NCBI RefSeq assembly: GCF_014648475.1 | Contig: NZ_BMRE01000036.1 | Location: forward strand, 29,715-93,714 | Length of the DNA: 64,000 bases | DNA from: Lentzea flava | GTDB lineage: Bacteria > Actinomycetota > Actinomycetes > Mycobacteriales > Pseudonocardiaceae | Direction: 5' to 3' | Shown here: positions 61,250 to 64,000 of the stretch, one piece after another | Numbering within the stretch: position 1 is the stretch's first letter | Layout of the letters: every line of letters starts with the position of its first letter | Translations under genes and position numbers: made by a program | The notes under the pieces: generated by a model | Told to the model about the DNA's origin: nothing | The model's input: the letters and a program-made list of their open reading frames with translations, nothing else | The model's database searches: none

Positions 61250-62032
61250 CGCGTCGCTCTCGATGCCGTCGCCGAACGCCACCAGCCCGTCGGACTCGAC
61301 GTCGATGTCGAGCGGTGCGTCGGTGAGCTCGCCTTCGGTGTGCTCGACACCGGTGCTCGGCGACGGCCACGCCTCCCGGACGAACCACACGAGCCTGCGC
61401 TCGGTCGGCTCGGGCAGAGTGATCCGGCTTTTCCTCTCCCGGTGGGCGCTCGAGCACCAGCCGGTGGCGCCGGTGCCGCTGCCGACGAGGATGCCGGACG
61501 AGGCCTGGCGTTCGTCGCGGATGCGGTACCGGCTGGTCTGGTGGCTCGGGTGGCCGACGTAGATCTCGTTGAGGGCGAGGAGGGTCTGACCGTCGTCGGT
61601 GGTCGCCTCGACCATCGTGCGGTCCTCGGTGTTCCCCGTGCTGTGCAGGAGTTCTCCAGCGTCCTGAGGAGCGTGCTTGGCGAGCACGCCCCGCTCCGGG
61701 TTGATGCCGATCACGGGCTGGCCGTCGAGGTACTTGGCGACGTTGGCGACCAGCCCGTCCTGCCCGACGATGACGACTACGTCCTCGGGCGCGAACAGGA
61801 ACCGCGACAGGTCTTCCCTCTCGACCACGCCACGGCGCCAGTCGAGCGGGATCGCGGCGCTGACAGCTCCCAACGCCCTGCGGGCCTGCTGGTCACGGTC
61901 CACCACCTCGTCCAGGGTTCTGTTGCGGGACTTCAGGAAGAACTCGACCTGGCCCCGTGTGCCATGCCGTGCCAGCAACTCTGTCAGCTCGGTGCGCCTG
62001 TGCACCAGCACAATTCTCGGGGCGAGACTCAT
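61181..62032 (-). CDS. NAD-kinase-like protein with altered active-site loop
   Basis: A 283-residue protein with the fold of NAD/diacylglycerol/sphingosine kinases. VVIVGQDGLVANVAKYL corresponds to the ATP-binding GGDGTxLxAA region, with GGDGT changed to GQDGL. The substrate side has PVIGINPERGVLAKH (for GxNxGxLGFL) and LNEIYVG and SSGILVGSGTGATGWC (for the NE/D and STPTGSTAY motifs). It may still bind NAD(P) or a related nucleotide. ATG 62032 overlaps the SPFH stop by four bases (ATGA). Confidence 0.75.
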   Translation of the reverse strand: MSLAPRIVLVHRRTELTELLARHGTRGQVEFFLKSRNRTLDEVVDRDQQARRALGAVSAAIPLDWRRGVVEREDLSRFLFAPEDVVVIVGQDGLVANVAKYLDGQPVIGINPERGVLAKHAPQDAGELLHSTGNTEDRTMVEATTDDGQTLLALNEIYVGHPSHQTSRYRIRDERQASSGILVGSGTGATGWCSSAHRERKSRITLPEPTERRLVWFVREAWPSPSTGVEHTEGELTDAPLDIDVESDGLVAFGDGIESDALRLGWGQRLSVGLAARRLRLVR

Positions 62033-62976
62033 CGGGCCAGTCTCTGCAGGATCGGCTGGATCACGTCCGGCGTGATGGTGATGCTGCCGATCTCCGGCAG
62101 GTTGCCCGCGAGCTCCTTGGCGGCCAGGGCGAACAGCGTCTCCTGCGGGATCTCCCGGTAGGCGTCGAGCCTCGCCTTCTCACCCGCCGCCTCGGCCTCC
62201 GCGAGCTTGCGGATGCCCTCGGCCTTCGCGTCGTCGGCGATCCGGCTGGCCCTGGCGTGGTCCTCCGCCTGCTTCAGCGCGTTCGCACCTCGTTGCACGA
62301 CAAGGAGTTCTTCTCTCTTCGCGAGCTCGATCTGGTTCTGCAACTCGTTCTCGCTGATCGCCCGCTCGCGTTCCACCGCGATGGCCCGGCGTTCGTAGGT
62401 GGCCTTGTCGGCCTCCTGCTGGACCTTCTCGCGGATGGTGGTCTGCAGGGCCTTCTCCATGTCGGCGTCCGGGCGGATGGCGACCACCCTGACGTCGATG
62501 ATCTCCAGCCCGATGTGGGCGGCGGTCAGGTTGGCCTTGACGGCTTCCTTGACCTTCTCCACACCGGACTTGATGGCGGTTTCGAGGTCCAGGGTGCCGA
62601 GGATCTTGAGGGCGTGCTGCTGGGTGCTCTCGGTGAGGGTGTTGGCGATCTGGCTCAGCGGGTCCTGGCGCCAGGTGCCGGTGTCCGGGTCGATCGAGAA
62701 GTCGATGCGTGCCGTCGCGGTCGCGGGGTCGGTGCAGCGGTACGTGGTGGTCAGCTGGACCGTCACGTCCTGGTAGTCGCTCGTGCGGGCGTGGAACAGC
62801 ATCGGCAGTTCGCGGTCGTCCACCGGGACTTCGCTCAGGACCGCGGTTCTCGGGCGGAACCAGAAGCTCAGGCCCGTGCCCTCGTGGACGACCTTGCCCT
62901 TCCGGATGTGTCTGATGTGGACCGTCGGGGCTCCTCTGAGGTGGCGGAGTCCGGGGTAGGTGCTGATGTCGGCCAT
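62029..62976 (-). CDS. SPFH/Band 7-domain protein (slipin-like)
   Basis: A 315-residue protein. An SPFH domain at about 15-185 (VPVDDRELPMLFHARTSDYQDVTVQL, IGLEIIDVRVVAIRPDADMEKA) is followed by a long charged coiled coil rich in Ala/Glu/Arg (about 185-275: AIAVERERAISENELQNQ, then AEAEAAGEKARL). No N-terminal membrane helix, so it is probably a peripheral scaffold forming oligomers. It is first in a coupled pair with the NAD-kinase-like gene and divergent from nrtR around a shared palindrome. Confidence 0.88.
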   Translation of the reverse strand: MADISTYPGLRHLRGAPTVHIRHIRKGKVVHEGTGLSFWFRPRTAVLSEVPVDDRELPMLFHARTSDYQDVTVQLTTTYRCTDPATATARIDFSIDPDTGTWRQDPLSQIANTLTESTQQHALKILGTLDLETAIKSGVEKVKEAVKANLTAAHIGLEIIDVRVVAIRPDADMEKALQTTIREKVQQEADKATYERRAIAVERERAISENELQNQIELAKREELLVVQRGANALKQAEDHARASRIADDAKAEGIRKLAEAEAAGEKARLDAYREIPQETLFALAAKELAGNLPEIGSITITPDVIQPILQRLAR

Positions 62977-62985
62977 CGTCGTCTC

Positions 62986-63008
62986 CTTATCGTCGATCTG
63001 ACGATAAG
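62986..63008. promoter_or_regulatory. NrtR-type operator palindrome
   Basis: CTTATCGTC-GATCT-GACGATAAG, perfect nine-base arms, in the 47-base gap between the SPFH and NrtR genes. It lies in place for both promoters, so NrtR could repress itself and the SPFH/NAD-kinase-like pair. Confidence 0.75.
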
Positions 63009-63010
63009 CC

Positions 63011-63016
63011 TATACT
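63011..63016 (+). promoter_or_regulatory. -10 element of nrtR; leaderless mRNA
   Basis: TATACT lies three bases after the palindrome and only seven bases before the GTG start at 63024, so transcription should begin at or next to the start codon. Confidence 0.6.
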
Positions 63017-63023
63017 CGGGGAT

Positions 63024-63701
63024 GTGTACTCGCCAAGTGATTTCCCGCCCTTCGCGGTCACGGTCGACCTCGTGGTGCTGACTGTGCGGTCCGACGCGTT
63101 GTGCGCGCTGCTGGTTCGGCGGGGGGAGGCGCCGTATCGGGGGCGGTGGGCGTTGCCCGGCGGGTTCGTTCGGGAGTTCGAGTCCGTGGATGACGCGGCT
63201 GCCCGGGAACTCGTTGAGGAGACCGGGGTTGCTGGGCTGCACCTTGAGCAGCTCGCCACTTATGGTGAGCCTCGGCGGGATCCTCGGATGCGGGTGGTGT
63301 CCGTGGCCTACCTGGCGTTGGCGCCTGACTTGCCTGTGCCCGTTGCTGGGACTGATGCTGCGGCTGCCTCTTGGGTGCCGGTGGAGGATGTCGGGGCACT
63401 GGCGTTCGATCACGCGCGGATCTTGGCGGATGGGGTGGAGAGGGCTCGGGCCAAGCTCGAGTACACCGCTTTGGGGACTGAGTTTTGTGGGCCTGAGTTC
63501 ACGGTGGCTGAGTTGCGGCGGGTTTACGAGATCGTTTGGGGGGTTTCGTTGGATCCTCGCAACTTTCATCGGAAAGTTACTGGGGTGGAAGGGTTGTTGG
63601 AGGCCACTGGGGAGAGCACGGCTCGGGATGGGGGGCGGCCTGCCGCTTTGTATCGGCGTGGGGGTGCTTCGGTGTTGTATCCGCCGTTGGTTCGGGGGTG
63701 A
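63024..63701 (+). CDS. nrtR: NrtR-family Nudix regulator of NAD metabolism
   Basis: A 225-residue protein. The Nudix domain (about 8-140) keeps an intact box: GGFVREFESVDDAAARELVE, then ETGV. The C-terminal ~80 residues form the winged helix of the NrtR family (FTVAELRRVYEIVWGVSLD, FHRKVTG). NrtR binds ADP-ribose and releases DNA in response. Because the box is intact, this one may also hydrolyse a nucleotide. Codons in the second half use much more T at third positions than the rest of the window. Confidence 0.87.
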   Translation: MYSPSDFPPFAVTVDLVVLTVRSDALCALLVRRGEAPYRGRWALPGGFVREFESVDDAAARELVEETGVAGLHLEQLATYGEPRRDPRMRVVSVAYLALAPDLPVPVAGTDAAAASWVPVEDVGALAFDHARILADGVERARAKLEYTALGTEFCGPEFTVAELRRVYEIVWGVSLDPRNFHRKVTGVEGLLEATGESTARDGGRPAALYRRGGASVLYPPLVRG

Positions 63702-64000
63702 GTTGCTTGGGGGCGCGTGGGTTGTGTGGGTCGTCCCCCGGTTGCGTCGGCGGCTGCCTGTTTCGTGTCCGTAGGTGGTTGGGGTGCGTGCGTGTGTTCC
63801 GGTTGCTTTCTGGGGCTCCGCCCCAGACCCCGCCAATCTGATCAAAGACCCACCAGCGCCGCGGGCGGGTTGATGGCACGCCTGTTGCGTTGGGCGGCTT
63901 GCGGTTGCGTAGGTGGGTTGCGATTCGGGTGGGGTGGGTCTCGTCACGAGCCGCGCGTGAGCGGGCCACACCCAGGGAGGGGTGTCAACTCGGACGAAAA
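63702..64000. other. Right-end intergenic region
   Basis: No gene is supported. A reading frame on the minus strand (63577-63969) has a biased Pro/Thr/Arg composition and no start signal. The stretch is richer in T and G on the + strand than the rest of the window. Confidence 0.45.
63809..63827 (+). terminator. Hairpin downstream of nrtR
   Basis: TCTGGGGC-TCC-GCCCCAGA, a perfect eight-base stem with a three-base loop, 107 bases after the nrtR stop. It is the GGGGCTCCGCCCC element often scattered in actinomycete intergenic regions and may be a repeat or a terminator. Confidence 0.55.

Noticed and set aside
63577..63969. Minus-strand gene at the right end
   Set aside because: Biased Pro/Thr/Arg composition, overlap with nrtR, no ribosome site and no recognisable domain.

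Overview
The window is high-GC actinobacterial DNA. The fused 2-oxoglutarate decarboxylase/dehydrogenase (kgd), a histidine-utilisation cluster with HutF, a SigE-family sigma factor, an SSI-type inhibitor, a DUF6104 protein and frequent GTG starts suggest a filamentous actinomycete, probably Pseudonocardiaceae (Lentzea/Saccharothrix/Actinosynnema-like). That placement is inference. No insertion sequence, phage or CRISPR array was seen, and the order of genes looks chromosomal.

Layout. 0-8.3 kb: a five-PAS GGDEF/EAL protein, a BpsA-like aminopropyltransferase/methyltransferase-fold protein on the other strand, and a four-gene OpuC-type osmoprotectant ABC operon. 8.3-11 kb: GNAT, haloalkane dehalogenase-like hydrolase, MarR and IclR genes. 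11-12.5 kb: a SigE-family sigma factor with a membrane partner. 12.6-19.4 kb: hutH-hutU-M20 amidohydrolase-hutF-hutI, a nearly complete histidine-to-glutamate route. 19.4-25.7 kb: an HTH protein, a subtilase, an aldo/keto reductase, a NACHT NTPase with a SUMF1/FGE-like region, and a DUF6104 protein. 25.9-30.8 kb: kgd and an ATP-grasp protein. 30.8-37.2 kb: a fused ABC exporter followed by four decayed tandem copies of its own 3' end, then a two-gene ABC exporter. 37.2-41.4 kb: two small unknown genes, a DHA2 MFS pump with its TetR regulator, and alanine dehydrogenase. 41.5-46 kb: a GH29 fucosidase split by an in-frame TGA, then a glycine riboswitch controlling gcvH-sdaA. 46-50 kb: an HxlR/flavodoxin pair and a Ro60-like TROVE gene preceded by three tandem bacterial Y RNAs. 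50-55 kb: DedA, an ABC1 kinase and a GH95-like enzyme. 55-60 kb: secreted proteins, a Ser/Thr kinase facing an ECF sigma factor, an SSI inhibitor and an SGNH esterase. 60-63.7 kb: an MFS transporter and a divergent NrtR / SPFH / NAD-kinase-like unit around a perfect palindrome.

How parts work together. The hut genes are coupled by 4-base overlaps and convert histidine to glutamate. gcvH-sdaA links glycine and serine breakdown to pyruvate under glycine control. The Y RNAs and the TROVE protein should form a Ro ribonucleoprotein. The NrtR palindrome sits where one regulator could control both its own gene and the SPFH/NAD-kinase-like pair.

Most worth a second look: the three-Y-RNA cluster (two with a permuted tRNA-like module, one without), the array of ABC-exporter 3' ends, the conserved-Trp-to-TGA change in the fucosidase, the NACHT-SUMF1-like protein, and the NrtR/SPFH/NAD-kinase-like module.
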